A DNA stretch of 64,000 bases from an uncultured Dehalococcoidia bacterium (GTDB lineage: Bacteria; Chloroflexota; Dehalococcoidia; Lucifugimonadales; GCA-2712585). Below, in pieces: positions 20,024 to 29,107 of the stretch. The translations under genes and the position numbers were made by a program. The first letter of the stretch is position 1. Each line of letters starts with the position of its first letter. The notes beneath the pieces are model-generated. The model worked only from the letters and a program-made list of their open reading frames with translations. It made no database searches and was not told the origin of the DNA. Location of the stretch: the NCBI GenBank assembly GCA_951812825.1, contig OX638324.1, positions 68,977-132,976 on the forward strand, in the 5' to 3' direction.

Positions 20024-21880
20024 ATGTATAGGATATCCAAGTATGGGCTGCGACTGTCTGCCCTGCTACTCTCATTGGCGCTGGCGATGACGCTTGTCAT
20101 AGCCGCATGCGGCGGGGACGACGATGACGCACCGGCGGCGACGGCTGCGCCGGCGCCCACGGCGGCCCCAACGGCGGCGCCCGCGCCTACCATGGCACCC
20201 ACGCCAACGGCGATGCCCACCACGGCGGCCCCGCCGGCGGAGCCGGAGCCGGTTTCGCCGCGACTGATTCTGGCGGTGCCACCACCTTCTCAGGAAGTAG
20301 GCGTTATACACCTGGCCAACAACCTGACGAACTCCTTCCTGGTGCATTACGACCATCTGATTGCGTCGGACCCGCAGACGGCGGCCTACGGGCCCCAGAT
20401 TGCCACGGAGTGGGACACCTCGCCAAACGGCAAGGTCTGGACATTCAAGCTCCGGGACGACGTGCCCTTCTACGGAAAGGATGGGAATCCCTCAGACTAT
20501 CACCTGACCTCGGAGGACGTGGTCTTCAGCTTCAACCTGCTGATTGGCGTTGGAACGGAGAAGGCGATCAACCCCGCCAACTGGGAAGGGTATGCAGGCA
20601 GGGAAGACGCTCACAAGACCAATGGCGACTTCGAAGTCATTTTCGACATGCACGTGGTCCAGTTGGACCTTCTAACGTTCATGTCTGACGAGGTTGAGAG
20701 CGGGATTTCGAGCAAGGGCCACTGGGACGCCGTTGGCGGCGAAGACGGCTACAACGACAATCCCATAGGTTCGGGACCCTTTGCCCTGCAGGAGCTCAAT
20801 CAGGGGGTCAACTATCTCTTTGATAGGGTGGAGAACCACTGGCGTCATACGCCGTTCTTCCACCAGTTGGAGATGAAGATGATCCCCGAATCCTCGACAA
20901 GGCTGGCTTCCCTGATTACGGAAGAATCCCACCTGGCAGTAGTGCCCAGGGACATTCACGACCAAGCAACCGAAGCGGGGATGGCTATTTACCGGGCCAG
21001 CATTCCCGGGGGTCACTTCAACATGAGGCTACCCTGGTATAAGCCGCAGAACTACGTGAAGCCGGACGGTTCGAAGGCGTATTCCGCCGGGCCGGAAGGC
21101 CCCACGAAGGGCTACGACCCCGAGGACCCGTTGCGTGACACGAAGGTGAGACGGGCCCTCATAATGGCCATGGACCGCAATGAGATAAATGACGTGTTCT
21201 TCCAGGGCAGGGCAATACCGAACCCGATGGACTACTTCCCGCCGTGGTCGGACATCTTCAAGGACGACTGGGCTCCCTTCCCCGGGCCTGACGGCGCGAC
21301 AGGGGCCGCGGGCGGTTGGGATCACCCACATGACATAGAAGGCGCGAAGGCTTTGCTGGCAGATGCCGGTTGGCCAGACGGCGGCTTTACCGTGACCATC
21401 CACGTGCCCAACAACCACTCTCTGGTGCCGGAGATGCCGGACGTCGCCGAGCAGATCGGCGTCTACTGGAGCGAGATTGGAGTGGACACGGAGTTCGTCT
21501 CGCTGACGAACCAGCAGGTGTTCGCGACGGCGTGGACGAGGGAGAAGTCCCAGGCGGTCTACATGAACGTTTCGCCCAAGTCGGCCCACCCCTGCGTGGC
21601 GATGGTCTTCAACCGGTACGAGTCGGGACGAGGCTTCTTCGACTATGACGAGGTCTCGGAGTACAAGAACCGGTGTGACCAGCAGGAGGACCACGAGGAG
21701 CGCCGCCAGTTGACGCTGGACTTCGGTGACTGGTGGTACGAGCGCACAGTGAACTTCCCCATTCTGTGGGTGTTCCAGGAAGGGGCGTACAACCCCGGCG
21801 TGCTGGAGGACTACAGCGTGAACCTGCTGCACCACGCACCCGTGCGCTATCACGAGTTCACGAAACCCGTATACCAGTAA
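20024..21880 (+). CDS. ABC transporter substrate-binding lipoprotein (SBP_bac_5 family)
   Basis: An extracytoplasmic solute-binding protein of the peptide/nickel family. The start ATG 20024 follows GGAGG by eight bases. Residues 1-28 are a signal peptide ending in the lipobox VIAAC (Cys29), then an Ala/Pro/Thr-rich linker to about residue 75. The rest matches family 5: TEWDTSPNGKVWTFKLRDDV, YHLTSEDVVFSFN, NPIGSGPFALQEL, LRDTKVRRALIMAMDRNEIND. Length 618. No permease or ATPase gene is adjacent, so this is an orphan subunit; its ligand is unknown. It has its own promoter and a strong terminator. Confidence 0.92.
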   Translation: MYRISKYGLRLSALLLSLALAMTLVIAACGGDDDDAPAATAAPAPTAAPTAAPAPTMAPTPTAMPTTAAPPAEPEPVSPRLILAVPPPSQEVGVIHLANNLTNSFLVHYDHLIASDPQTAAYGPQIATEWDTSPNGKVWTFKLRDDVPFYGKDGNPSDYHLTSEDVVFSFNLLIGVGTEKAINPANWEGYAGREDAHKTNGDFEVIFDMHVVQLDLLTFMSDEVESGISSKGHWDAVGGEDGYNDNPIGSGPFALQELNQGVNYLFDRVENHWRHTPFFHQLEMKMIPESSTRLASLITEESHLAVVPRDIHDQATEAGMAIYRASIPGGHFNMRLPWYKPQNYVKPDGSKAYSAGPEGPTKGYDPEDPLRDTKVRRALIMAMDRNEINDVFFQGRAIPNPMDYFPPWSDIFKDDWAPFPGPDGATGAAGGWDHPHDIEGAKALLADAGWPDGGFTVTIHVPNNHSLVPEMPDVAEQIGVYWSEIGVDTEFVSLTNQQVFATAWTREKSQAVYMNVSPKSAHPCVAMVFNRYESGRGFFDYDEVSEYKNRCDQQEDHEERRQLTLDFGDWWYERTVNFPILWVFQEGAYNPGVLEDYSVNLLHHAPVRYHEFTKPVYQ

Positions 21881-21929
21881 TCTCCGGATGCCGCAAGGTT
21901 TGCGGATCGGGATTGAGAGGATGACAACA

Positions 21930-21962
21930 GGGGCGTCGGGGCTGAGGCTCCGACGCCCCTTT
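21930..21962 (+). terminator. Intrinsic terminator after the substrate-binding protein
   Basis: A perfect 10-bp stem, GGGGCGTCGG (21930-21939) with CCGACGCCCC (21950-21959), followed by TTT, 50 bases after the stop codon. Confidence 0.85.
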
Positions 21963-21997
21963 GACAACAGCAGAAGAGGCGACTAAAGGAGGACCCT

Positions 21998-22717
21998 ATG
22001 ATTGAGATTCAAGGAAAGATGGTTTACGAATCCCTGGAGGAGGTCATCGAGCCGAATCACACGGCGTTGATGATCATTGACATGCAGAACGGCCTGGCAT
22101 CGTTGGACGGATATACGGCGCGTCACAGCAAGTTCAGCATCGCCCACCAGCGGGAGATTCTTCCCGGGGTGCAGAAGATGCTGGCGGCGGCGAGGGAGAT
22201 GGGCATCTGCATAGTCCACGTGCAGGTGGTGTTCGACAAGAATGGTGGATCGAGCTCCCCGGCGTGGCTGTACATGAGCTCCCGCCTGCGCGATCTGGGC
22301 GCTTACTGGGGACACTCGATGGGGAACGACAGGCGGACCAGCCAGGAGGTGCTTATCGACGGCACGTGGGAGGCAGAGATAATTCCTGAACTGGAACCGC
22401 TGCCCAACGAGATTGTGGTGAAGAAGCACCGCAACACGGCTTTTGTGAATACCCGGATGGACCAGATTTTGAAGTCCAACCGGATAGATTCTCTGGTGGT
22501 GACGGGCACGAGCACCGCCGGGTGTGTGCTGGCGACGTGCCTGGACGCATTGTGGAACGACTACTACACGGTTGTGGTGTCCGACTGCATAGCGGACGGC
22601 TTCCCGGAGAGGCACGAGGCCGGCGTGGCGATATTGCGGGAGAAGTTCGACATGCCCACCAGCGACGAGGTGCTGGGGATATGGGCGAAGCAGCGAGTGG
22701 GGGTTACGGCAGCTTAG
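21998..22717 (+). CDS. Isochorismatase-family cysteine hydrolase
   Basis: A 239-residue member of the isochorismatase-like hydrolase fold, which includes nicotinamidases, carbamoylases and other amidases. The catalytic triad can be placed: Asp in LMIIDMQNGL (about residue 28), Lys in VVKKHRNTAF, and Cys in GTSTAGCVLATCLDA with the preceding backbone turn. AAAGGAGGA stands upstream of the ATG. It lies just beyond a terminator, so it needs its own promoter, which I cannot see. Substrate unknown. Its stop region overlaps the convergent gene by four bases. Confidence 0.88.
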   Translation: MIEIQGKMVYESLEEVIEPNHTALMIIDMQNGLASLDGYTARHSKFSIAHQREILPGVQKMLAAAREMGICIVHVQVVFDKNGGSSSPAWLYMSSRLRDLGAYWGHSMGNDRRTSQEVLIDGTWEAEIIPELEPLPNEIVVKKHRNTAFVNTRMDQILKSNRIDSLVVTGTSTAGCVLATCLDALWNDYYTVVVSDCIADGFPERHEAGVAILREKFDMPTSDEVLGIWAKQRVGVTAA

Positions 22718-23373
22718 CCTTCGCTGATATTGGAGTACTCGAACAGGGACCCAGTGGCGGCGCCTAAGGGCGCCGCCGTTATTCTCAGGTTCCAGAGGAT
22801 TTCATCTACGGCGTCCAGGATGAGACGGTCGAATTTGGCTCGACGCAGGGTCTTCCAGCGTCGGCCTCTGAAGATGGCGACGCCCCCGGAAACGTCGACG
22901 GTTGCGTCGTAGACGACTCGGTGGCCCTGAGAGGAGAAACCGCGCAGCTGCTTTTGCACCAGTCTGCGGCCTTTCAGGTCTATGGAAAGAGCGCAGGTAA
23001 CCAGTTTGGGCTGCCAGGGCAGGCGCAACCGGACACCAAAGTCCTGGAGGCCGGTGATACGGCATTCGACGCAAGATTCGTTGGGCCGAGTGGATTCCTC
23101 CAAGGGTCGGAAGGGGCGAAAGCCGTTTTGTCGGAGGGCGCTGACCAGCTTGGAGACAAGGGTCTCCATTGATGTTACGCGGCCTCGCCAGGTTCTCAAA
23201 GGAGTCAGTTCAATGCCCTGCAGGGCGGAGTAGCGGCGGAAGCCAACGCGGACGTGCCGGGGCATCAGGGGGGACGATGGCGCGGAGGCGGACGAAATTC
23301 CGTCAAAGCGACGGCCCCCGTTCTCTGATGTAGAGCTGGGAGACCAGGGTTTTATGTCAAGCGCTTTCGCCAA
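22714..23373 (-). CDS. Unknown protein convergent with the hydrolase
   Basis: Up to 219 residues, not recognised. The N-terminal 35 residues are Ser/Pro-rich and look unstructured; the start (TTG 23373, or ATG 23265 or 23169) is uncertain and no ribosome-binding site decides it. The core has regular strands and amphipathic helices (LVTCALSIDLKGRRLVQKQL, HRVVYDATVDVSGGVAIFRG, FDRLILDAVDEILWNLRI). There is no signal peptide. The long open frame and the protein-like core argue for a real gene. Confidence 0.6.
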   Translation of the reverse strand: MAKALDIKPWSPSSTSENGGRRFDGISSASAPSSPLMPRHVRVGFRRYSALQGIELTPLRTWRGRVTSMETLVSKLVSALRQNGFRPFRPLEESTRPNESCVECRITGLQDFGVRLRLPWQPKLVTCALSIDLKGRRLVQKQLRGFSSQGHRVVYDATVDVSGGVAIFRGRRWKTLRRAKFDRLILDAVDEILWNLRITAAPLGAATGSLFEYSNISEG

Positions 23374-23428
23374 ATCCAGATGATTATATAGCCTTGGAAG
23401 GGTCGGTTCAAACCCAATTCAGGGAGAT

Positions 23429-23450
23429 GGTAGGGACGTTTTCGCCCCTA
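23429..23450. repeat. Family D hairpin after purH
   Basis: TAGGGACG (23431-23438), a TTTT loop and CGCCCCTA (23443-23450) can fold as a near-perfect 8-bp hairpin 15 bases beyond the purH stop. It resembles the GTAGGGGCG repeats elsewhere in the window and could act as an mRNA 3'-end structure; there is no T-run on the purH strand. Confidence 0.55.
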
Positions 23451-23464
23451 TGAGAATCGGGGGA

Positions 23465-25003
23465 TCAGTGTCGGAAGTGACGGGCGCCGGTGAAGACCAT
23501 GGCCAGGCCGCGGGAATTTGCGGCGTCGATGGAGTCCTGATCGCGGATGGAGCCTCCGGGCTGAATGATGGCGGTCACGCCACCATCGGCGGCGGTGATT
23601 ACGTTGTCTGAGAAGGGGAAGAAGGCATCGGAGGCCAGCACGCCGCCTTCGGCCTGGTCGCCGGCGGCGCGGAGGGCCAGAAAGACGCTGGTGACGCGAT
23701 TTGGCTGTCCCGCACCCATGCCGATGAGAGAGCGGTCTTTGGCGAGGACGATGGCGTTGGACTTGACGTGTTTGGCGGCCTTCCAAGCGAATTCAAGGTC
23801 GCGCATTTCTCGCTCGTCGGGGGTTCTTTCGGTGACGACCTTCCAGGTTGAGGTGTCTTCCTGGCCGACATCAGGGGTCTGGACCAGCAGGCCTCCGGTT
23901 ATGGGGCGGAGGTCGTAGCCCGAGCCAACATCTATTCTTGCATTTCGTTGGATGACCCGCAGGTTCTTGCGTCGCTTCAGGAGCGCCAGAGCTTGCGGAG
24001 AGTAGGCGGGGGCGATGATTACTTCGTAGAAGACGCCCCGCATGGCCTGGGCCGTCGATTCCTCGACGGTGGAGTTGAAGCCGACGATGCCGCCATAGGC
24101 GGAAACGGTGTCTCCCTGGAAGGCGCGGGTGTAGGCCTCTTTCTGGTCGGGATGGCTTGCGAGGCCGCAAGGGTTGGTGTGCTTGATGACGGCCACGGTA
24201 GTTGCTTCAAAGTCGCTTACAACCCTCCAGGCGGCGTCGGCGTCTACGATGTTGTTGAAGGAGAGGGCTTTGCCGTGAAGGAGTTGGTCGCCGTCGTTTT
24301 CGGCGGCTGATGACGATCGGTAGAGAGCGCCCTGCTGGTGGGGGTTTTCGCCGTAGCGAAGGTCGTGGGCCTTGGTGTAGGTGAGGCTGAGTTCGGACGG
24401 CAAAGCGTCGCCGAGGGTGGATTCGGGGGCGGCGAGGTACGAGGCGACAGCGCTGTCGTAGCGGGAGACGTGGCGGAAGGCCTTGTGGGCCAGAACCCTT
24501 CGGTCAGTGGCAGTGAGACCTGCGCCGTCGAGCTTGTCTGCAATCCAGCCGTAGTCCGACGGGTCGCAGACCACGGTGACGGCGGGGAAGTTCTTCGCTG
24601 CGGCACGAAGCATAGATGGACCGCCTATATCGATGTTTTCGAGGGCGTCGGCGAGGGTTGTATGGGGGTTGGACACGGTCTGCTGGAAGGGGTAGAGGTT
24701 GGAGACGACGACGTCGATGGGGTCGATATTATGGCTGGCAAGCTGGGATAGATGGTCGGGATCGTCGCGGCGGGCGAGAAGGCCGCCGTGGATGCGGGGA
24801 TGGAGGGTCTTGACGCGGCCTTCCAGAATCTCCGGGAAGCCGGTCAGGTCTGAGACCTTCGATACGGGCACACCGGCTTCGTTGGCGAGGAAATCGTAGG
24901 TGCCGCCGGTGCTGACGAGGGAGTAACCGGCATTGTGGAGGGCGCGGGCGAAGGGGGCGAGGCCCGTCTTGTCATAGACGCTGATGAGGGCGAGGCGGGG
25001 CAT
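23465..25003 (-). CDS. purH: Bifunctional AICAR transformylase / IMP cyclohydrolase
   Basis: Catalyses the last two steps to IMP. The N-terminal IMP cyclohydrolase (MGS-like) domain begins LALISVYDKTGLAPFARAL with STGGT near residue 32. The transformylase domain shows RYGENPHQQGALY, SFNNIVDADAAW, IKHTNPCGLAS with the catalytic Lys-His, and SDAFFPFSDNVITAADGG. Length 512 fits. It is the third gene of purF-purM-purH, 23 bases after purM. Confidence 0.97.
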   Translation of the reverse strand: MPRLALISVYDKTGLAPFARALHNAGYSLVSTGGTYDFLANEAGVPVSKVSDLTGFPEILEGRVKTLHPRIHGGLLARRDDPDHLSQLASHNIDPIDVVVSNLYPFQQTVSNPHTTLADALENIDIGGPSMLRAAAKNFPAVTVVCDPSDYGWIADKLDGAGLTATDRRVLAHKAFRHVSRYDSAVASYLAAPESTLGDALPSELSLTYTKAHDLRYGENPHQQGALYRSSSAAENDGDQLLHGKALSFNNIVDADAAWRVVSDFEATTVAVIKHTNPCGLASHPDQKEAYTRAFQGDTVSAYGGIVGFNSTVEESTAQAMRGVFYEVIIAPAYSPQALALLKRRKNLRVIQRNARIDVGSGYDLRPITGGLLVQTPDVGQEDTSTWKVVTERTPDEREMRDLEFAWKAAKHVKSNAIVLAKDRSLIGMGAGQPNRVTSVFLALRAAGDQAEGGVLASDAFFPFSDNVITAADGGVTAIIQPGGSIRDQDSIDAANSRGLAMVFTGARHFRH

Positions 25004-25026
25004 GGGATGGAGGGCAGTTGCGCCCG

Positions 25027-26046
25027 CTACCTCTGCATGTGGACCTGGGTGGAGTCGGTCCGCTTTACCACCTCGCCCATGACCACAGCGTCGGGGAGAG
25101 AACGCTGCAGGGACGGCCAGGCGTCGTGGTCGCAGATGAGGACCATGCCCAGGCCCATGTTGAAGACCTGGTACATCTCCAGAGGGTCTACTTCGCCGAC
25201 GTTCTGGATGAGGTTGAAGATTGGGTGGGGTTCCCAGGCGTCGAGACGGACGCGGGCGGCGAGCTGTTCGGGCAGGAGGCGGGGGATGTTGTTGGGGAGA
25301 CCGCCTCCGCTTACGTGGACGACGGCCTTGAGTCGTCCGAAGTGAGGCTTGAGGGTGTGGTAGTAGGACCTGTGAGGCTTGATCAGCTCCTCGCCGAGGG
25401 TGTGGCCGAGCTCCGAGTATTGCTGATATAGGATCGAGGGGTTGTCGTCGATGTCGAAGACCTTTCGGACGAGGGAGTAGCCGTTGGTGTGGAGACCGCT
25501 GGAGGGCAAACCCAGGAGGACGTCGCCTTCGACAACGCTGCTACCGTCGATGATGGCGGACTCTTCGACGGCTCCAACGACGGTGCCTGCCAGGTCAAAC
25601 TCGCCGTCGGCGTAGAGGCCCGGCATCTGGGCGGTCTCGCCGCCTACGAGGGCGCAGTCGGATTCACGGCAGGCCCAGACCATGCCGCGCAGCATGGGCT
25701 CGACTATCTGGGGGTCGAGCCTGCCAAGGGAGATATAGTCGAGGAACATGAGGGGATGAGCGCCGCAGGTGACGATATCGTTGACGTTCAGGTTGACGAG
25801 GTCGATGCCGAGGGACTCGTAGTGTCCGAGCAGGGATGCGACTTTCAGCTTGGTTCCGACGCCGTCGGTGCTTGCGGCCAGTACGGGGTTCTTGTAGTTG
25901 CGGAGGCGATAGAGTCCGGCAAAGGCTCCTACGCCTTTCAGCACTTCCGGGCCGTGGGTCAGGGAGGCGAAGGCCCCGATTCGCTCCTTAAGAGACTCGA
26001 TGCCCTGAAGGTCGACCCCGGCGGACTGGTAGGCATTAGATGCCAT
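25027..26046 (-). CDS. purM: Phosphoribosylformylglycinamidine cyclo-ligase
   Basis: Closes the imidazole ring (AIR synthetase), using ATP. I chose ATG 26046, with AGGA seven bases upstream and the family-like MASNAYQSAGVDL start. Seen: LAASTDGVGTKLKVA (about residues 55-70), VNDIVTCGAHPLMFLDYI, GGETAQMPGLY, and HVSGGGLPNNIPRLLP. Length 339. It is followed by purH (23 bases) and preceded by purF (35 bases). Confidence 0.97.
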   Translation of the reverse strand: MASNAYQSAGVDLQGIESLKERIGAFASLTHGPEVLKGVGAFAGLYRLRNYKNPVLAASTDGVGTKLKVASLLGHYESLGIDLVNLNVNDIVTCGAHPLMFLDYISLGRLDPQIVEPMLRGMVWACRESDCALVGGETAQMPGLYADGEFDLAGTVVGAVEESAIIDGSSVVEGDVLLGLPSSGLHTNGYSLVRKVFDIDDNPSILYQQYSELGHTLGEELIKPHRSYYHTLKPHFGRLKAVVHVSGGGLPNNIPRLLPEQLAARVRLDAWEPHPIFNLIQNVGEVDPLEMYQVFNMGLGMVLICDHDAWPSLQRSLPDAVVMGEVVKRTDSTQVHMQR

Positions 26047-26081
26047 GCAGGGTTCCTGCACCAATTGGCGACGGAGGACAG

Positions 26082-27530
26082 CTAGTCAATGAATTCACCG
26101 GAGCGCTCAAGCACCAGCTTGTCCATTTCCAGCTGAATGGGAATGGGGTAGTTGCCGCTGAAGCAGGCGTGGCAGAAGCCGTTGGACTTACCGCTTACCA
26201 CGTCGAGCAGTCCGCCTTCGCTGAGGTAGCCCAGGGAGTCGACGCCGATGAATTGGCGGATTTCCTCCACGGTCATGTTGGCGGCGATGAGTTCGCGGCG
26301 GGTGGCCATGTCCACGCCGAAGTGGCAACTCCAGCGGATGGGTGGGGCGCAGACGCGCATGTGGATTTCCTTGGCGCCGGCGCGGCGCAGCAGGCGCACC
26401 ACCCTGGGGGTGGTGGTGCCGCGGACGATGCTGTCGTCAACGACGATAAGGCGTTTTCCCTGGATAACGTCGGGCATGGGGTTGAACTTGAGCTGCACGT
26501 CCAACTCACGCAGGCTCTGGTCGGGCTGAATGAAGGTCCTGCCCACGTAGCGGTTCTTTATGAGGCCATCGCTGTAGGGGATGCCGATTTCCGCGGCGTA
26601 ACCCATGGCGGCGGCTGTGGCGGAGTCGGGGATGCCTATGACCACGTCGCCCTCGGCCGGCTGCTCCCTGGCCAGCTTTGCGCCCATGGCGCGTCGAGCG
26701 GAGTAGACCTGGGAACCGTCGATCTGGGTGTCAGGGCGGGCGAAGTAGATGAGCTCAAAGACGCAGAGGGCGCGCCTCTGGTCTCTGCCATCCCAGATGA
26801 AGGAGCGCATGCCGTTTCGATCGATAATGACGGCCTCGGCGGGCTCAAGCTCGCGGACGTATTCGGCGCCCACGTGGTCGAGGGCGCAGCTTTCGGAGGC
26901 TACTATCCAGCCGCCGCTGCTTAATCTCCCCAGACAGAGGGGGCGAACGCCGAGGGGATCCTTGATGCCGATGACTACGTCCCTGGTCTGCACTACGGCG
27001 GAATAAGCGCCTTGGGCGTTACGCATGACGTAGGCCAACCGGTCCTCCCAAGTCTCGCCGGAGGCGTTGGCGAGCAGATATGCCAGCACCTCGGAATCGC
27101 TGGAGGTCGAGAAGCTCACGCCCCATTCGGACTGGAGTTTCTTGCGGAGGGCCAGGGCGTTGACCAGGTTGCCGTTGTGGCCCAGGGCAAGCTGACCGTT
27201 TACGCCGGAAACGACGAAGGGTTGGGCGTTGGCGAGGGTGCTGGAGCCGGTGGTGGAGTAGCGTGTATGGCCGATGGCCATGTCGGCTGTGAGGTGCTCC
27301 AGCGTGTCTTCCCGGAAGGCCTGGGCCACCAGGCCCATATCGGTGTGCACCCGGAGGAACTGTCCGTTGGAGGAGGCGATTCCGGCGCTCTCCTGGCCAC
27401 GGTGCTGCAGAGCGAAGAGGCCGAAGAAAGCGAGGCGAGCGGCCCGATTTCTGGGTGAATAGACGCCTACCACCCCACATTCTTCCCTAGGTTTGTCCGA
27501 GAAGGGCCAAGGCCTCTGGCGTTCAGCCAT
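26082..27530 (-). CDS. purF: Amidophosphoribosyltransferase
   Basis: First committed purine step: PRPP plus glutamine to phosphoribosylamine. The ATG 27530 is preferred (AGGGGG about five bases upstream); GTG 27536 is possible. A propeptide of about 17 residues precedes the nucleophilic Cys in EECGVVGVY, as in the self-processing Bacillus type. The PRPP loop is VVDDSIVRGTTTPR. Cysteines in MRVCAPPI and CHACFSGNYPIPI fit the 4Fe-4S cluster of that type. Length 482. Promoter at 27550-27578; heads purF-purM-purH. Confidence 0.97.
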   Translation of the reverse strand: MAERQRPWPFSDKPREECGVVGVYSPRNRAARLAFFGLFALQHRGQESAGIASSNGQFLRVHTDMGLVAQAFREDTLEHLTADMAIGHTRYSTTGSSTLANAQPFVVSGVNGQLALGHNGNLVNALALRKKLQSEWGVSFSTSSDSEVLAYLLANASGETWEDRLAYVMRNAQGAYSAVVQTRDVVIGIKDPLGVRPLCLGRLSSGGWIVASESCALDHVGAEYVRELEPAEAVIIDRNGMRSFIWDGRDQRRALCVFELIYFARPDTQIDGSQVYSARRAMGAKLAREQPAEGDVVIGIPDSATAAAMGYAAEIGIPYSDGLIKNRYVGRTFIQPDQSLRELDVQLKFNPMPDVIQGKRLIVVDDSIVRGTTTPRVVRLLRRAGAKEIHMRVCAPPIRWSCHFGVDMATRRELIAANMTVEEIRQFIGVDSLGYLSEGGLLDVVSGKSNGFCHACFSGNYPIPIQLEMDKLVLERSGEFID

Positions 27531-27549
27531 CTCCACCCCCTAAAGCTGG

Positions 27550-27578
27550 ATTATAGACCGGGACGTATTCCGGGTCAA
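27550..27578 (-). promoter_or_regulatory. Promoter for purF-purM-purH
   Basis: On the minus strand TTGACC (27578-27573) and TATAAT (27555-27550) are exactly 17 bases apart, about 20 bases upstream of the purF start. Confidence 0.85.
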
Positions 27579-27611
27579 CGGGAAGGGTTGACGTCTGGTT
27601 GGGTTTTCATA

Positions 27612-28277
27612 TCAGCGCCTGTTGGAATTGCCCTTTGGGTTTATTGAAACGCGGCGACCGTTGCCCCAACCGGAGCTTTCCGTGGTGACCGAAGGGTTGT
27701 TTGACAGGGCCATGTGTACGACGCGGCGTTCAGCAGGCGGCATGGGCTCCAGGGAGATGGAGCGTCCGGTGGCGGCTACCTTGTTGGCGACGCGCTGGGC
27801 CAACTCTTGGAGGGAGCGCTGCCTTCTGAGGCGGTACTCTTCCACGTCCAGAAGCACGCGGACGTTCTCGTCCCGGTTTCGGTTGACGATGATGTTGACG
27901 ATAAATTGAAGGGAACGGAGAGTTTCGCCGCGACGGCCGATGAGCAGGCCGGCGTCTTCGCCTTCGATGTCCACCTGCGGGCCACCCGACTGGGGGTCGT
28001 GGGCGCTTCGCAGTGTGCAGACGGCAGCCGCTCCGGCCAGGTCCAGGATGTGAGAGATGACCTCCATGGTCTTGTGGCCGGCGTCGTCCAGGGCGGAGAG
28101 CTTGCGCACTCGAATCTTGGCGTCTTCCGAGCCAATGCCGAGAAAGCCGACTTTGCCGGGGCTAATTACTTCTACTTCTACCTCGTCGCGAGCGGCGTCG
28201 AGCTCGTGCATTGCGACTTCGATTGCTTCGTCGACGGTTTTGGCCGTTACTACTCTTGTCTGTGGATCCTGCGTCAT
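27612..28277 (-). CDS. jag: Jag/KhpB RNA-binding protein (Jag_N, KH, R3H)
   Basis: An RNA-binding partner commonly encoded with yidC. I chose ATG 28277: GAGGAGG lies nine bases upstream and the Jag_N domain (VVTAKTVDEAIEVAMHELDA...GKVGFLGIG) begins directly after. The KH domain carries IEGEDAGLLIGRRGETLRSL (about residues 110-130); the R3H-like end has PMPPAERRVVHMAL. Length 221. Its first 116 bases overlap the 3' end of yidC in a different frame, a long overlap for bacterial neighbours. Confidence 0.93.
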   Translation of the reverse strand: MTQDPQTRVVTAKTVDEAIEVAMHELDAARDEVEVEVISPGKVGFLGIGSEDAKIRVRKLSALDDAGHKTMEVISHILDLAGAAAVCTLRSAHDPQSGGPQVDIEGEDAGLLIGRRGETLRSLQFIVNIIVNRNRDENVRVLLDVEEYRLRRQRSLQELAQRVANKVAATGRSISLEPMPPAERRVVHMALSNNPSVTTESSGWGNGRRVSINPKGNSNRR

Positions 28278-29097
28278 CGGTTGTTTCCTCCTCGGGCTGA
28301 GAATTTTCTTCATCCTTATCATCGCTGTCCTCAGATACAGGTTGCGATGACTTGCGGAAGAGAGGCTCCCAACCGGTTATTGGATACTGGGTAAATACGC
28401 CCACTACGTTCGACACCACCCAGTAGAGGGCCAAGCCGCTGGGGAAAGTCATGCTGAGCAGGCCGAGCATGATGGGCATCATCCAGAGCATCATTGACTG
28501 GGTGGACTGCTGGCGCGGGTCCGCCGAGGGCATGGACGTCATCTTCTGCTGGACCCAGGTGGAAGCGCCGACCAGCAGGGGCATAACGATGTTGGTGGGG
28601 TCCGGCTCGGCGAGGTTGAGCCAGAGGAAATCGCTGCTAAGGGGTATGGCCTCATGGACGTTGGGCACCCAGGAATACAGCTTTTCGGAGAGGGATACCA
28701 GCCTGTCGGGATTGGTGGGCAGGGTTTGAACGAGGGCCTGGAAGAGGCCTATCCAGATGGGGAACTGGATGAGCAGGGGGCCGAGGCAGCCGATGGGGTT
28801 GACGCCGGCCTCCCGGTACATCTTCATGGTTTCCTGGGAGATCCTCTTGGAGTCTCCCTTGTACTTGTCCCGCAGCTTCTGCATCTTGGGCTGAAGGGCG
28901 GTCATGGCGCGCATCTGCCGGACCTGCCGGAGGGTCAGGGGAGTGGTGAGTACGCGGATGATGATGGTGAAGGCAATGATGGAGAGGCCCATGTTGCTGA
29001 ACAGCACGGAGTACAGGAACACCAGACTGTTGATCATGGGCCGCAGGATGCCCTGATTCCAGATGTCGGTGAAGAGGTTGGCTAGGATATATTCCAT
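28162..29097 (-). CDS. yidC: Membrane protein insertase YidC/Oxa1
   Basis: Inserts and folds inner-membrane proteins, alone or with SecYEG. The 311 residues lack a large periplasmic domain, as in Gram-positive-type YidC. Membrane segments are visible around residues 20-60, 105-125, 165-185 and 205-245 (GLSIIAFTIIIRVLTTPLTL, IGCLGPLLIQFPIWIGLFQA, MLWMMPIMLGLLSMTFPSGL). The tail is acidic (EDSDDKDEEN) then strongly basic (RRRSRRGRSRSN); the last 38 residues lie inside the jag overlap. A basic tail is known to help YidC/Oxa1 bind ribosomes. Confidence 0.95.
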   Translation of the reverse strand: MEYILANLFTDIWNQGILRPMINSLVFLYSVLFSNMGLSIIAFTIIIRVLTTPLTLRQVRQMRAMTALQPKMQKLRDKYKGDSKRISQETMKMYREAGVNPIGCLGPLLIQFPIWIGLFQALVQTLPTNPDRLVSLSEKLYSWVPNVHEAIPLSSDFLWLNLAEPDPTNIVMPLLVGASTWVQQKMTSMPSADPRQQSTQSMMLWMMPIMLGLLSMTFPSGLALYWVVSNVVGVFTQYPITGWEPLFRKSSQPVSEDSDDKDEENSQPEEETTDDAGSTDKSSNGQNRRRSNRSRNARARRRSRRGRSRSN

Positions 29098-29107
29098 GGT
29101 TGTTTGG

